Source: Poecilobothrus nobilitatus | Taxonomy: Eukaryota; Arthropoda; Insecta; Diptera; Dolichopodidae | Direction of reading: 5' to 3' | Assembly: GCA_947095535.1 (NCBI GenBank) | Contig: OX352773.1 | Span: 123,056,552 to 123,120,551 of the forward strand | Length of the DNA: 64,000 nt | In this document: positions 1 to 10,288 of the stretch, piece by piece | Position numbering within the stretch: the stretch's first letter is position 1 | Layout of the letters: every line of letters begins with the position of its first letter | Program-made: the position numbers and the translations under genes | Notes under the pieces: model-generated | What the model saw: only the letters and a program-made list of their open reading frames with translations | Databases searched by the model: none | What the model was told of the DNA's origin: nothing

Positions 1-21
1 AACAGAGACTTAGCATTATTT

Positions 22-445
22 ATGCTCACATTCCATAACCAAGAAAACTTAGAAAAAATCTATAGAATCACTTCTATAATGAGTATAGTAATTAAAATTC
101 AACCACTGAGAAAAAAGTCAACACTTATACCACAATGCAAACGATGTCAAGCTTTCAGTCACACACAGGCATATTGTGACAAGGATTTTCCCTGTGTAAA
201 ATGCGCTGGAAAACACGCGACAACAGCTTGCACATGAAAAAAAGAACAAAAACCTACATGTGTTAATTGTCGTGGTGACCACCTTGCAAGTTATAGAGGT
301 TGTCCCAACTAAAAATCAACAAGCAAACACACGCAATAAGCAGAACAAAATAGTTTTGGGCAAAGAAGGTAAAGGAAATACATTAAAAGAACCAGTTACT
401 CCAAATATACAAACTGGGAATAGTAAGTCATATGCAGATAGCTAA
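22..445 (+). pseudogene. LINE ORF1 (gag-like) C-terminal part with CCHC zinc knuckles
   Basis: The broken translation shows three successive nucleic-acid-binding knuckles: CKRCQAFSHTQAYC (CX2CX4HX4C), a second Cys/His set starting CVKC, and after a stop and frameshift a third, CVNCRGDHLASYRGC. Three knuckles near the C-terminus of ORF1 are typical of Jockey-type LINEs, where ORF1p coats the RNA. The N-terminus lies outside the window. The tail after the knuckles is Lys/Asn-rich and unremarkable. It is interrupted by stops near 236 and 311. Confidence 0.7.
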
Positions 446-614
446 AAACCTAAGAAGATAGCTAAAAACAACAAGAAGAAACCTCTATGAAAGAAACGCT
501 AAAAACTATTTTGCAGAAAATGTATGACCAAGACGTTTCTATCCAAAAACTACGGAACGAGATAGCGGAAAAAAAGAAAAAAAGCAGGCAAACGAGTGCC
601 AAACAAAAATAAAA

Positions 615-1300
615 ATGACTAATTCTCTTAAAATTGCCACATGGAATGCAAACGGGATTTACCAACATGTTCCGGAATTTGAAATATTTCTAATAAATGA
701 AAATATTGATATATGCCTGATTTCCGAAACACACCTAAAAACAGAGTCAAATCCAAAAATACCCGGTTATGAATGTTATCATACTCCACATCCTACTGAT
801 AAAGCGAGGAGACCCAGCAGTAATAGTCAAAAATAATATTAGGCATCATGACGAACCAAAAATAGCAAATTAGCAAAAAAAATAGCGCAATGCAAACAAC
901 AACGATTAGTATATGGACTAAGAATAAAAACTTTAAGGTAATAGCCATATACTGTCCGCCAAAACACTCGCTAAGTAAAGATGATTAGTTCAACTTGTTC
1001 AAGTCACTAGGAAACAGCTTCATTATAGGTGGCGATGCCAAACACACCTACTGGGGCTCGAGACTAACATCTGCAAAAAGTAAGGAGCTCTACAGACAGG
1101 CCCGAAAATATAGATGCGACTTTTTCTCATCTGGTTCACCAACCTATTGGCCTACAAGATCCATCAAAAACACCGGATCTTATTGACTTTTTGTTATAAA
1201 AGGAATGACAAGTCATCAAATATATGTGCAAAGTTATGATGATTTATCATCTGATCACACTCCAGTAATTTTAACGTGTGGTAAAGATGTAAAATAAAAA
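615..1300 (+). pseudogene. LINE ORF2 apurinic-type endonuclease domain
   Basis: The translation begins with LKIATWNANGI, the first motif of the APE endonuclease that nicks target DNA for target-primed reverse transcription. It continues with ISETHLK, then after frameshifts AIYCPPKHS, GGDAKHTYWGSRL (the GDFNAKH-like catalytic motif with the usual Asp-Phe replaced), and finally SSDHTPV, the SDH catalytic motif. The order and spacing match a complete domain. Several stops and at least two frameshifts separate the motifs. It sits directly upstream of the RT. Confidence 0.8.
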
Positions 1301-1689
1301 GAAAATATACCAAGTCTAGCAAACAAAAACCGATTGGAATAAATTTAGAAGGAAACTTCAAATAAACCCAAGATCGTTGCTAGAAACAAGAACCCAAATA
1401 GACAGAGAAGTTGAATATTACACATCAGAAATTCAAAGGGCTGCAGAGGAGAGTACACCGTCAGTGTGTGCGAGCATGCAATGCAGAACCAGCTACCCAA
1501 GAGCAATAATTGAACTTATCCACCAAAAAAGAAGGGCTAGAAGGAAATGGTAAATAACAAGGTTTCCGGGTGATAAAGCCCATCTAAATCAACTGAGCAA
1601 TAGACTAAAAAAACAAATTAATAAGTTCAACAATGAGTCTGTTAATATTTTTCTCAGTAAATTAACAGCCAGTGAGAGCACACACTACT

Positions 1690-3253
1690 CATTATGAAAA
1701 GCTGCAAATCGCCTGAGAAGACCAAAGATTCAAAACCCACCGTTGAAAACCGAAGATGGGAAATGGATTGGAAACCCAATAGACAAAGCCAGAATTTTTC
1801 CGAACACCTGTCAAATGTCTTCAAACCATTCCCGCAAAGTGCAGCTGATCTCATAGCAAAAATTGATGTAGAGGAAATACCGTATGTCACCTTGAAAGAA
1901 CTGAAAGATATGTGTATAAATAATCTCAGTAACAAGAAAAGTCCAGGTTATGATCGTATTTATAAATTATAAAAGAACTGCCAGATGCAGGTTTTCTAAA
2001 ACTACAGCATATTATTAACGCTTGCTTTAAATTAAAGTATGTACCTCGTATTTGGAAAATAGCCAAAGTAATTGTTATACCTAAGCAAGGCAAACCTCTA
2101 ACAGAAGTAACATCTTATCGCCCAATATCTTTACTGCCAATAATGTCAAAGATTTTTGAGAAAATATTGCTGAAAAGGCTTAATATAATTATTAAGCAAA
2201 GAAATCTAGTTCTATCTCATCAATTTGGATTCAGAAATAACCATTCAACACTAGATCAGATCCATCGCATAACAGATATAACAGAAAAAACATTTGAGGA
2301 AAAAGCAAGTCTGCTCTGCTGTCTTCTTGGATGTTGCCTAGGCATTCAATAAGGTGTGGCACGAAGGTCTCAAGTTTCAACTTCACAAAAATCGACCTAG
2401 ACAATATTTTGAAGTGCTTGACTCATACCTAAGCAATAGATACTTCAGAGTTAGCTATGGAACTGAATATTCAGACCTAAAAGCGATAATGGCAGGTGTT
2501 CCGCAGGAAAGTGTTCTAGGGCCTGTATTATATCTATTGTTCACAAGAGATATCCCTCAAGATTATAATGATACTACAGCGACATTTGCAGATGATACTG
2601 CGATTCTCGCCATCGGAAATTGTATTGCTGACACCACAAATAAATTGCAAAACGTAATAAATAAAATAACAACTTGGACGTAAAAATGGCGAATCAAGTT
2701 AAAGGAAACTAAATTAACACACATAAATTTCACGCTCAAAAAGATAGCCAATCTTCCTGTATTCCTAAATAACCAAATTATACCTTATGCTAACACTGCC
2801 AAATACTTGGGTATGAACTTGGATGCTAAGCTAAAGTGGAATGAGCACATAAAGAAAAAACGAGGAGCTAAACATTAAATACAGGAAATCGTTGTCCAAG
2901 TTGTCAGTACAAAATTAAATCTTGCTATACAAACAGGTATTGAAACCAGTCTGGACGTACGGTATCCAACTATGGAGCTGTGCAAAAATATCAAATATGA
3001 ATATACTCCAAACCTTTTAAAATAAAGTACTACGCGGAGTTGTAAACGCCCCTTGGTTTATACGCAACAAAGACCTACGACCTAAGGCCTACATCTACAG
3101 ATCAAATTGGTAACTGAAGAGATCAGAACAGTTGCAGTAAAGCACTACCAGCGGTTGCGGATACATGAGAACTTCAAAATGAAAGCTGTACTAGATGTTA
3201 ATAGGAATATTCGACGGCTGAAAAGAAGGAAACCACAAGAGTTACTACAATGA
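1690..3253 (+). pseudogene. LINE ORF2 reverse transcriptase domain
   Basis: RT motifs appear in order: NKKSPGYD; IWKIAKVIVIPKQGK; YRPISLLPIMSKIFEK; HQFGFRNNHST; a damaged 'AFN' block around 2340; AGVPQESVLGPVLY; and FADDTAIL with the catalytic Asp pair near 2590. The C-terminal region contains a Trp-rich stretch (PVWTYGIQLWSC) and WFIRNKDLR, as in Jockey-type elements. Frames change near 1970, 2140, 2350 and 2680, and there are several stops. The coding similarity ends at a TGA at about 3252. Confidence 0.85.
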
Positions 3254-3470
3254 GCGATGGAAACATATTTTATATAATATTTTTCCAGTACACGTGAACA
3301 AATAAAAAGAAGAAAAAATCTTTAGTCGATCAAACAGATTGGTGTTGACACAAGGAAAGGTGGTTTTAGCCGGTAAGATTCTGTTATGCTGTGGCAGAAC
3401 ACGGGTTATACAGTATCTTTTGAAGATCTCCATCGACCTACGAAAAAAAATAAATCTAGCTTCAATAACC

Positions 3471-3893
3471 TTTCTAGCTTTTTTTAAGGTGCTACAAACG
3501 TAGTGGCAAATTTAGTATACTTTTAAACATATGTTCATCTGGGTATAAAAAGCAAAATTGAGTTTATTACTGCTAACAATTTTTATTAGTTAGTAATGAT
3601 GTTGTTATTGTGTTTTATTAGCGAAGTGAATTTTAAGACTTAATTCTGTTTGTATTACTTTAAAAATATAAATACCACAGGCTTAAATTAATTGTAAAGT
3701 ATTATTTTCCAACAGGTTTTTAAAGCATTTAAACTTGAAATACATATAAAATTTAAAATAAACCACTTTTAATACACGCAAAATATAAGATATTAGCACA
3801 TAATATTAGCATGCAGTACTATATATTTTTTAATCACAAATTTTTAAAAATATGTACTTATTAGTTTTTCTAGCGGTCATTTAAAATAACTAC
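3471..3893. other. AT-rich spacer
   Basis: No ORF, RNA or clear repeat recognised. It lies between the Jockey LINE and the septin exon. If the septin continues in a further exon, this is intron sequence. Confidence 0.5.
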
Positions 3894-4031
3894 TTACTCT
3901 TTACTATTTGCTTCCAAACTTCGTCTTCGAAGCTCATCTAAAGTAATATTATTAGTTTCCTCCCATTCCTTCTTTTCTTGTTCAAAAGCACGTCTTCTTT
4001 CGTCAAGTTCACGTAATTGAGATTCCAGTGC
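3894..4031 (-). CDS. pnut: Septin (Peanut/Sept7-like) C-terminal exon
   Basis: On the minus strand a TTTTAG acceptor directly precedes GCACTGGAATCTC at 4031, and 45 codons stay open to a TAA at 3896-3894. The translation starts ALESQLRELDERRRAFEQEK and ends LRRRSLEANSKE, a charged coiled-coil segment. In fly Peanut this segment follows the one encoded by the exon at 13623-13788, and the join is in phase (HEERKK then ALESQ). Septins are GTP-binding cytoskeletal proteins of the cleavage furrow, and this part mediates filament pairing. A perfect GTAAGT lies at 3897-3892. The protein may therefore either stop at TAA or splice one codon earlier to a last exon beyond the window. Transposons on both sides do not touch the exon. 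Confidence 0.8.
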   Translation of the reverse strand, partial: ALESQLRELDERRRAFEQEKKEWEETNNITLDELRRRSLEANSKE

Positions 4032-4400
4032 CTAAAATATTAAGTTTTTTTTTAATATAATTAATCTACGAACGGAGCTATTATATGCTGACGCATGTAA
4101 TTTAGTGATCACTGGTAATTATTCTATATGATATTCTTTATACTCGAATAATATATCTATATGTATACATATGGTCTTAGCTCAAAAAGTTTTTTACATT
4201 GATTTTTCATTTTTTTAATAACCAAGCATTATTTGGAATCCATATTCTAATACATAAAATTTGTTTAATTTTTAGCAGAGGTGAATTAATATTATAAAAC
4301 TGGTTGTTGAAAAATGCAGTATGCAAAATAAGTAACCATGCAAAATTGAAAACCTCACGGATGATTTGCTAAATTTATCTCCAAATAATTACATAAGAAC

Positions 4401-4560
4401 CAGCCAATGGTGTAGTTGTTAAGACATTGTCCTTTCATACGAAAGGTCTCGGCTTCACACCGCGTCTGGGTCATATAGATTAATAAAAAATAATATAGAT
4501 TTTTCTTATTTTCTTTTAATAAATAATTAGTAGAATATAATTAAATTAAAAATAAGTATA
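4401..4560 (+). mobile_element. tRNA-derived SINE, copy 1
   Basis: A tRNA-like head has an A-box-like TGGTGTAGTTGTTAAGAC, a CCTTTCATACGAAAGG stem-loop where an anticodon arm would be, and a degenerate B box (GGCTTCACACC). An AT-rich body starting TATAGATTAATAAAAAATAA follows. The same head and body occur in inverted orientation at 4672-4838, which shows this is a repeat family and not a tRNA gene. The right limit is approximate. Confidence 0.65.
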
Positions 4561-4671
4561 TTTTTTTTCCCCTGCCATTCCAATGAGGAGTATAGGCCAT
4601 CCACTAAGTCATTTATTATTCATATTTGACTAAGCTTCAGTTTCGCGAACAATATGATATTAATTATAATT

Positions 4672-4838
4672 TATAGGACATATATACTTAGTTTTATTTT
4701 AATTATATTCTACTAATTATTATATATTATAAAAAAAATCTATATTATTTTTTATTAATCTATATGACCCAACCGGGGTTTGAACACGGGACCTTTTGTA
4801 TGAAAGGCCGGTGTCTTAACCATCACACCATTAGCTGT
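4672..4838 (-). mobile_element. tRNA-derived SINE, copy 2 (inverted relative to copy 1)
   Basis: Read on the minus strand: TGGTGTGATGGTTAAGAC (A box), GGCCTTTCATACAAAAGG, then TGTTCAAACCCC (better-preserved B box), then the body shared with copy 1. It is inserted in the left arm of the foldback element. Confidence 0.65.
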
Positions 4839-4934
4839 ATAAAAAAAAAATAATAATAAGTATATATATGTCCTATAAATTATAATAAAATATCATATTG
4901 TAATAGCTATATAAAAAATAATCAGGCATAGACG

Positions 4935-5270
4935 TAATGAATTGATTTGGCAATGCATTGATTTAATGCATTGGTTTTGAAAAATTCAATGCTAATGAAA
5001 ATAATATTGCATTGATTTTCCATTTTCAATGATAATGATGAAAATTATTGCATTGATTTTCCATTTTCAATGATAATGATAAGAAATATAGCATTGATTT
5101 TCGATTTTCAATGATAATGCAAAAAACATGCATTGAATTTTCATTTTCAATGATAATGATTAAAACAATGCATTGAATTTCAATTTTCAATGATAATACA
5201 AAAATGAATGCATTGATTTCAATTTTTAATTATAATTGAAAAAAACAATGCATTGATTTCAATTTGTGAC
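4935..5270 (+). repeat. ~40-bp tandem repeats in the left foldback arm
   Basis: About seven degenerate units of 39-41 bp, each with GCATTGATTT followed by TTTTCAATGATAATG and a variable A-rich spacer. Their inverted partners are at 7262-7560. Confidence 0.85.
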
Positions 5271-5520
5271 GTTTTCACATTGTAAAATGTGGTTTAAAAT
5301 TGTCTTTGTAGCCGATGTTTTCATAATATTGTCATATATTGTCATAATCATTTGTGATTTATTTATTTATATACAGGTACCGTGGTGTGGTACATAAATG
5401 TGCCAGGTAGCTATAACCCTTGTTTCCTGGTAGGAATGTGGGATGTACGAGATATTATGTGATATATTAAGTATTTATATATTGCGATATATGAATATTT
5501 TTTTATATTATAATTATTGT

Positions 5521-5602
5521 ACCCAGCCGGGAATTGATCCCGAGACCTCTCATTCTCTTATGAATGAGAAGCGGTGCGTCAACCATTGCACCAAAGGCTG
5601 GA
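5521..5602 (-). mobile_element. tRNA-like sequence (SINE head or tRNA pseudogene)
   Basis: On the minus strand the ends CCAGCC and GGCTGG pair like an acceptor stem. TTGGTGCAATGGTTGACGCACC resembles a D arm and A box, a long CTCATTC/GAATGAG hairpin replaces the anticodon arm, and CGGGATCAATTCCCG resembles a T arm and B box. The oversized anticodon arm and non-canonical T loop argue against a working tRNA. A SINE head or a tRNA-related repeat is more likely. Confidence 0.5.
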
Positions 5603-6248
5603 TATCATTTGTAATATGTAATATTAATATAAATAAATAAATAAAAAGAAATTAATTTCATTTTAATTAAATATTTTGTTTTCACAGTACATGAAAACAA
5701 ACAAAATGCATACATATTGCACTTGGTCAGAGTTTCGTTTGCAAATTTGATATTTCAAATATAAAATGCAATGTTTAAATTTATCCATTTAAATACAAAA
5801 ATTATACTTAATTTTTCAAATTATATTATTTAAATTATTTTACTATAATTTTAGAATAAATAGTATTATTAATAATTAATCTATTAAAATATTTTACTAG
5901 GGTTAATAATACATTTACATATTAACAATAGCATATTAAGATCTAATATGCTATAATTATCAAAAAAATATTAATTTTAAAGCCAAACTGTGGGACTGTG
6001 GAAACAATAGGACTTGTTTTTAATCACATTTCTTTTTAAATAAGAAGCTGGTATAAAAAAAATGTAGTGGTATTTAATTTAATAAATAGGAGGCCTATTT
6101 TATGTGCATTGATCTATTCAATATTATATTCAACTTTATTTTTAAATTTTTTTTATTAGCCTATATTTAAGGTTGGTAATAAAAGTTAAATATAATTTGA
6201 ATAATTAATACAAACAAAATATTTAACAAAAATTAGATTTCACGAGTA

Positions 6249-6341
6249 TTCCAGTACAAATACTGGTACTGGAGGTTACTATAGTACTTCTCTAGTACTA
6301 CCAGTACCATACCAGTACCACCACTATTTAGCCAGTACTTC
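6249..6341. repeat. Cluster of CCAGTAC/GTACTGG motifs
   Basis: In under 100 bp the words CCAGTAC, TACTGG or AGTACT recur about nine times in both orientations, in otherwise unpatterned AT-rich sequence at the centre of the foldback element. Function unknown. Confidence 0.7.
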
Positions 6342-7261
6342 ATACAAATTTTCAAATAATTTAAATACATATTATTTTACTAATACAATTAACTTTGGTT
6401 TTACTTAATGTTTTATTTTAATTAATCGCAAAATCTCATAACTCAAATTATATATTTTTCATTTTAACATATTATATTAAAATGAAATAAATATACGTTA
6501 AAAACGGAACGATGATTCATTAACATAAATTATAAACAGCCATTTTGAAAAACTAGTAATTGCAAATAAATGTATGTAAAAAAAAATTTAACTAAAACCA
6601 AAATATATTTTATACAAAGTAAGTATTTAATCAATTAGTGTTACTATATAAAAATTAATGAGTTAAAGCCAAATAATATTCCTGAAAATCTGTAGCTGAT
6701 TCCAATAAAAAATGAAATAGAAGTAAAACTATTTATTAGTTGAAACTTTCGTTTTAATCCTTTGTTTTTTTTAGAAAGATAAATAACATAACAAATAATT
6801 TAAAAAAGTATGTATATAATATTTACATTGTACATGTTTTAATTATATGCAAAAAATTTTATAAAATATAAAATTAGAAAAACTATATTATGTATTTTAT
6901 CAATACATTATACATAATAATATGTTATATTATTTTTTGGTTTTTAATTCTTGGTAAAATAAAAAAAAAATTTATTAAAGAAACTTTTAGGCATTTTATT
7001 GTTTATCAATTGCACAATATTGACATAAAATTAAAAAAACTATAATTTTTAACTCTTAAAAAACTACCTATTGCAGTTATTCAAAAATATTTTTCTCATT
7101 TCTATTATTTTATTTTATATTTTCTTGCGTTTGTTTTTTAGTTTGATTAATAGGGATAGATAACTATAACTTCATTCTATGAAAAGGCATTTTAAATTGG
7201 ACAGAATTTTGCATTTAGGTGTAAAATATTATTTACCCATTTAAAATGTTAAATTCAATCC

Positions 7262-7560
7262 ATTATTTATTTCACTTTAATTGAAAATTCAAATCAATGC
7301 ATTATTTTTTTCAAATATAATTGAAAATTGAAATCAATGCATTGTTTTTTTCATTATTATTGAAAATTGAAATTCAATGCATTTTTTATATCATTATCAT
7401 TGAAAATGGAAAATCAATGCAATATTTTTTATTATTATCATTGAAAATGGAAAATCAATGCAATAATTTTCATCATTATCATTGAAAATGGAAAATCAAT
7501 GCAATATTTTTTTCATTAGCATTGCATTTTTCAATGATAATGCAAATTCAATGATAATAC
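7262..7560 (-). repeat. ~40-bp tandem repeats in the right foldback arm
   Basis: Inverted counterparts of the 4935-5270 array (TCATTATCATTGAAAATGG / AAATCAATGCAAT units). Confidence 0.85.
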
Positions 7561-7784
7561 TTAAACGCCCATGTCTGAAAATAATAATAAATCATAATTC
7601 TTGTATAAAATAATAGATGGCGAAAAATAATACATAGAAACGTCTGAGTCTTGCACAATAGAATAGCTGCAGCCGAGTAATCAACGGCTTAGTGAAATTA
7701 ATGATTCACGAAACTAAAACTTAGTCAAATATGAATAATAAATAACTTAGTAGATGCCCTATACTCCTCATTGAAGTGACAAGG

Positions 7785-9033
7785 AAAAAAAAAAGTTACA
7801 TGAGAAATGGCTCGAATGGCCTCCACATTTTCTAAAATTAAATCATTATTTTTGTTTCTGTGAGGATATTTTAAAAACTAGATAATTAAGATGGTCCAAC
7901 CACTTTTTTTGTATAGCTGGGGTTGCAGCTAGCTGAATGAGTTCCTTATAACGATGCCAAATGTTTTTTATGTCTTCCGACTTTCGAATCTATTTCTATA
8001 ATACATATATAAAACCAAACATAGAACCAATAATGTTCTATAAGACATATATAAAACCACTCATAGAAGAATAATGTTCGTTCTACTCCTCTAGAGTTCT
8101 TAATGGTTTAAAGTCGCACACAATCATAGAAGAATAATGTTCGTTCCACTCCTGATTGTCACCTGCCATGGTAAAAAAAAAAAATTAAGAGTGTGGCTCT
8201 CAATTTTCTTCCTTCAAATCGGTGATTTACTTTTATTTTGATAAAATTGCAACCAACTAAGACAGAATAAGTAGAACATTTTAAAACTTATTAAAGTAGT
8301 TTTCTAAACTAATTTCAAATATTACTCTAGAGTTTCTCAGTCTGAGGTTATAAGGACTGAAAGTCAACTATTTTTAACAAAGTATCAATTAAAGCCCTTT
8401 TATCAATAAAATAACGGGAATAACATAACAGTATTGTAACATAACATGTTTTTATAAAAGTTTACTTTTTAAATGAAAAATTGAATTTAATGAAAGTTAT
8501 TATATTTATTCTATTTTTCTAATACATATTAATTTTTAAGAATAAAATTTTTTGTTGTTATGTTATCTTCATATCAAAGGTGCACTTTTATTATTTCTAT
8601 GATTTTATTATTTCAGAAAGCATAGAAAATTGATTGCTTCATAGGTTTTTAAGCTAGAAAAACACTATTATAGGCAAAATTCAAAGAAAGAGAAAGGTAA
8701 TATTTTAAAATAAAAAAAACTGTTATGTTAATGCCGTTGTTTTCTTGATAAAAGAGCTTTAATTAATATTTTGTTAATATAATTGGCTAATAGTTGGCTG
8801 TAAGTCTTTTTAACTTCAGACTAGAAAACTCTAGAGTAGGTAATGCTTGAAAATGGTTTAGAAAGCTGGTTTAAAATGCTATACTTACAGCTGTGGTTAG
8901 AAAAATAACACAATTTTTTTCTTTTGTGATTTTTATTTTTTTCTTTAAAATATATAAAAATATTAATTTTATTTAAATTCATAAAGTGCATCCCTTTTAA
9001 ATACCCTTTTAAAAACTAGATAAAAACAACTCT
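7785..9033. other. Intronic spacer with short local duplications
   Basis: No gene recognised. Around 7995-8160, blocks such as ACATATATAAAACCA and CATAGAAGAATAATGTTCGT recur two to three times as short direct repeats. The remainder is AT-rich. Confidence 0.5.
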
Positions 9034-10280
9034 CTTATTAAAATTAAAAATAATGTTGCTTGGACAAAAAGATGTCACAAATAAATAATCTGAAAAAAAT
9101 ATTACTTTCTGATTATAAAATTTTGAAATTTAAAAAAAATGATTACCAAATTAATATTTTGTAGAATGGCCTCTATTATTATTAACAGCTGCACATCTAC
9201 GCGCATACTTTCAACTAGCTTTCAACATCTTTTAAGTGGAATGGAATCCAAGCTTCTTTAACTCCTTGTCATAAATCACAAAAGTTGCCAAAGTTTTTTT
9301 CTTGAATGTTGACCTTGATATCATGCAATAGATGTTATATAAGATTTAGGTCGGAACTTTGAGCTGGCTTCTATAAAAGTAGTATTTCCTCATGACTATA
9401 CCAGTTTCTTACCGTATTCGCAGTGTATTTCGGATCGTTGTCGTGCATAAATTTCCACCTTACAGAAACAGCTTCAAATGCGCTTAGTTCCATATGGATC
9501 TTAAGGAAGTCCAGATATTGGTGCTGCTTCATGTGTCCATCAAGGTGAACAATTAGATCAATGCCATGCCAGAAAAATGCATCCCAAACCTTGATGTTTC
9601 CGACGAAAAATTTTATGGTACACCCATTTGGATTCAACTCTTGCCGTTTCGGGCGATGCATAAATGTTTTTCCATCTGGTTAAAACCTATTAAATTTTAA
9701 CTCATCACTCCAAAGTATATTTTCCCAAAATTACAAGGGTTTCTCTATATGTTCTCTAGCAAAACTCAGACGCATGTGAATGTTAGAACGAGACAGAAAA
9801 GGTTTTCTGCGACTGATAGGTCTAAAGAGCTGGGCTTGATGTAGCATAACATTAAAAAATGATCAATTTCATTCTAAATCTCTCTCGACGATTTAAAATG
9901 GTCTTGGTCTCATTATAATTTTGAGAATAAGTTGTTTTTCTTGTTCTACCCGGGAGTTTTTTTATTAATATTTCAATAGTTTTCTTCTCACTTACCAAAG
10001 AAATTGCGTTTTAAACTATTTTCCTAGAATAATTCAATTTTTCAGCGATCTCTGACAAGGCAAAAAGGCTTTCTGATGAAGAGAATATATAATTTTTCTT
10101 TTCTTCGGAGAACAATATTTACTTTTGCCCATTTCAATGTTAAAAATTTGTAATTAATTAAAAATAAGAAATAAAAAGGCTTCATGTAAGTTAACAATTA
10201 TTATTAAATATGTTTAAATTGATTAAGTGCATTTAGTGATTTTTTTTTGTCCAAGCAAAATTATTTTTAATTTTAATAAG
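9034..10280 (-). mobile_element. Tc1-like DNA transposon, inactive
   Basis: Inverted ends of about 38 bp flank the region. The left end starts CTTATTAAAATTAAAAATAA and continues to GCTTGGACAAAAA; the right end at 10280 is its near-perfect complement. A degenerate Tc1 transposase is read on the minus strand between them. The length (~1.25 kb) fits an autonomous Tc1 copy. Exact TA target duplications cannot be set with confidence. Confidence 0.85.
9151..10132 (-). pseudogene. Tc1-like transposase pseudogene
   Basis: The start ATG (10132-10130) gives MGKSKYCSPKKRKIIYSL, a basic DNA-binding N-terminus. After several stops and frameshifts, 9371-9661 stays open and contains FFVGNIKVWDAFFWHGI, HLDGHMKQHQYLDFLKIHM and HDNDPKYTANTVRNWY; the last carries the second catalytic Asp of the DDE domain with the DPKHTA signature. 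A degraded tail resembling the usual Tc1 C-terminus ends near 9151. The first catalytic Asp is not in an open frame. Nearest type is Tc1; activity is excluded by the breaks. Confidence 0.85.
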
Positions 10281-10288
10281 CAGGTGTT

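Larger units (their letters stand above)
1..3470 (+). mobile_element. Degenerate Jockey-clade LINE, 5'-truncated by the window edge
   Basis: Plus-strand remains of a non-LTR retrotransposon in the expected order: a gag-like ORF1 with zinc knuckles, an APE-type endonuclease, then a reverse transcriptase. All reading frames are broken by stops and frameshifts, so it cannot be active. The coding part ends at a TGA near 3250. A short A-rich tract near 3445 is a plausible 3' tail, so the right limit is approximate. Family assignment rests on the gag knuckle pattern and the RT motifs; Jockey is the best fit, and a related I/R1-group LINE is possible. Confidence 0.8.
4569..7784. mobile_element. 3.2-kb foldback element with long inverted arms and internal tandem repeats
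   Basis: The outer arms are inverted copies of about 80 bp. The left arm reads CAATGAGGAGTATAGGCCAT and later TTTATTATTCATATTTGACT; the reverse complement of 7695-7784 carries the same order with few changes. Inward of these, both arms carry an array of ~40-bp units (GCATTGATTTTC...TTTTCAATGATAATG) at 4935-5270 and, inverted, at 7262-7560. The centre is AT-rich with no transposase. A SINE (4672-4838) and a tRNA-like insert (5521-5602) sit inside. The architecture resembles Drosophila Foldback-type elements; the family is not identified. Confidence 0.7.

Noticed and set aside
5521..5602. Functional tRNA gene on the minus strand
   Set aside because: The anticodon arm is replaced by an oversized hairpin and the T loop is non-canonical, so it was kept only as a tRNA-like repeat.
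7262..9033. Possible second gene in the septin intron
   Set aside because: No ORF beyond 60 codons and no splice-linked coding segments were found.
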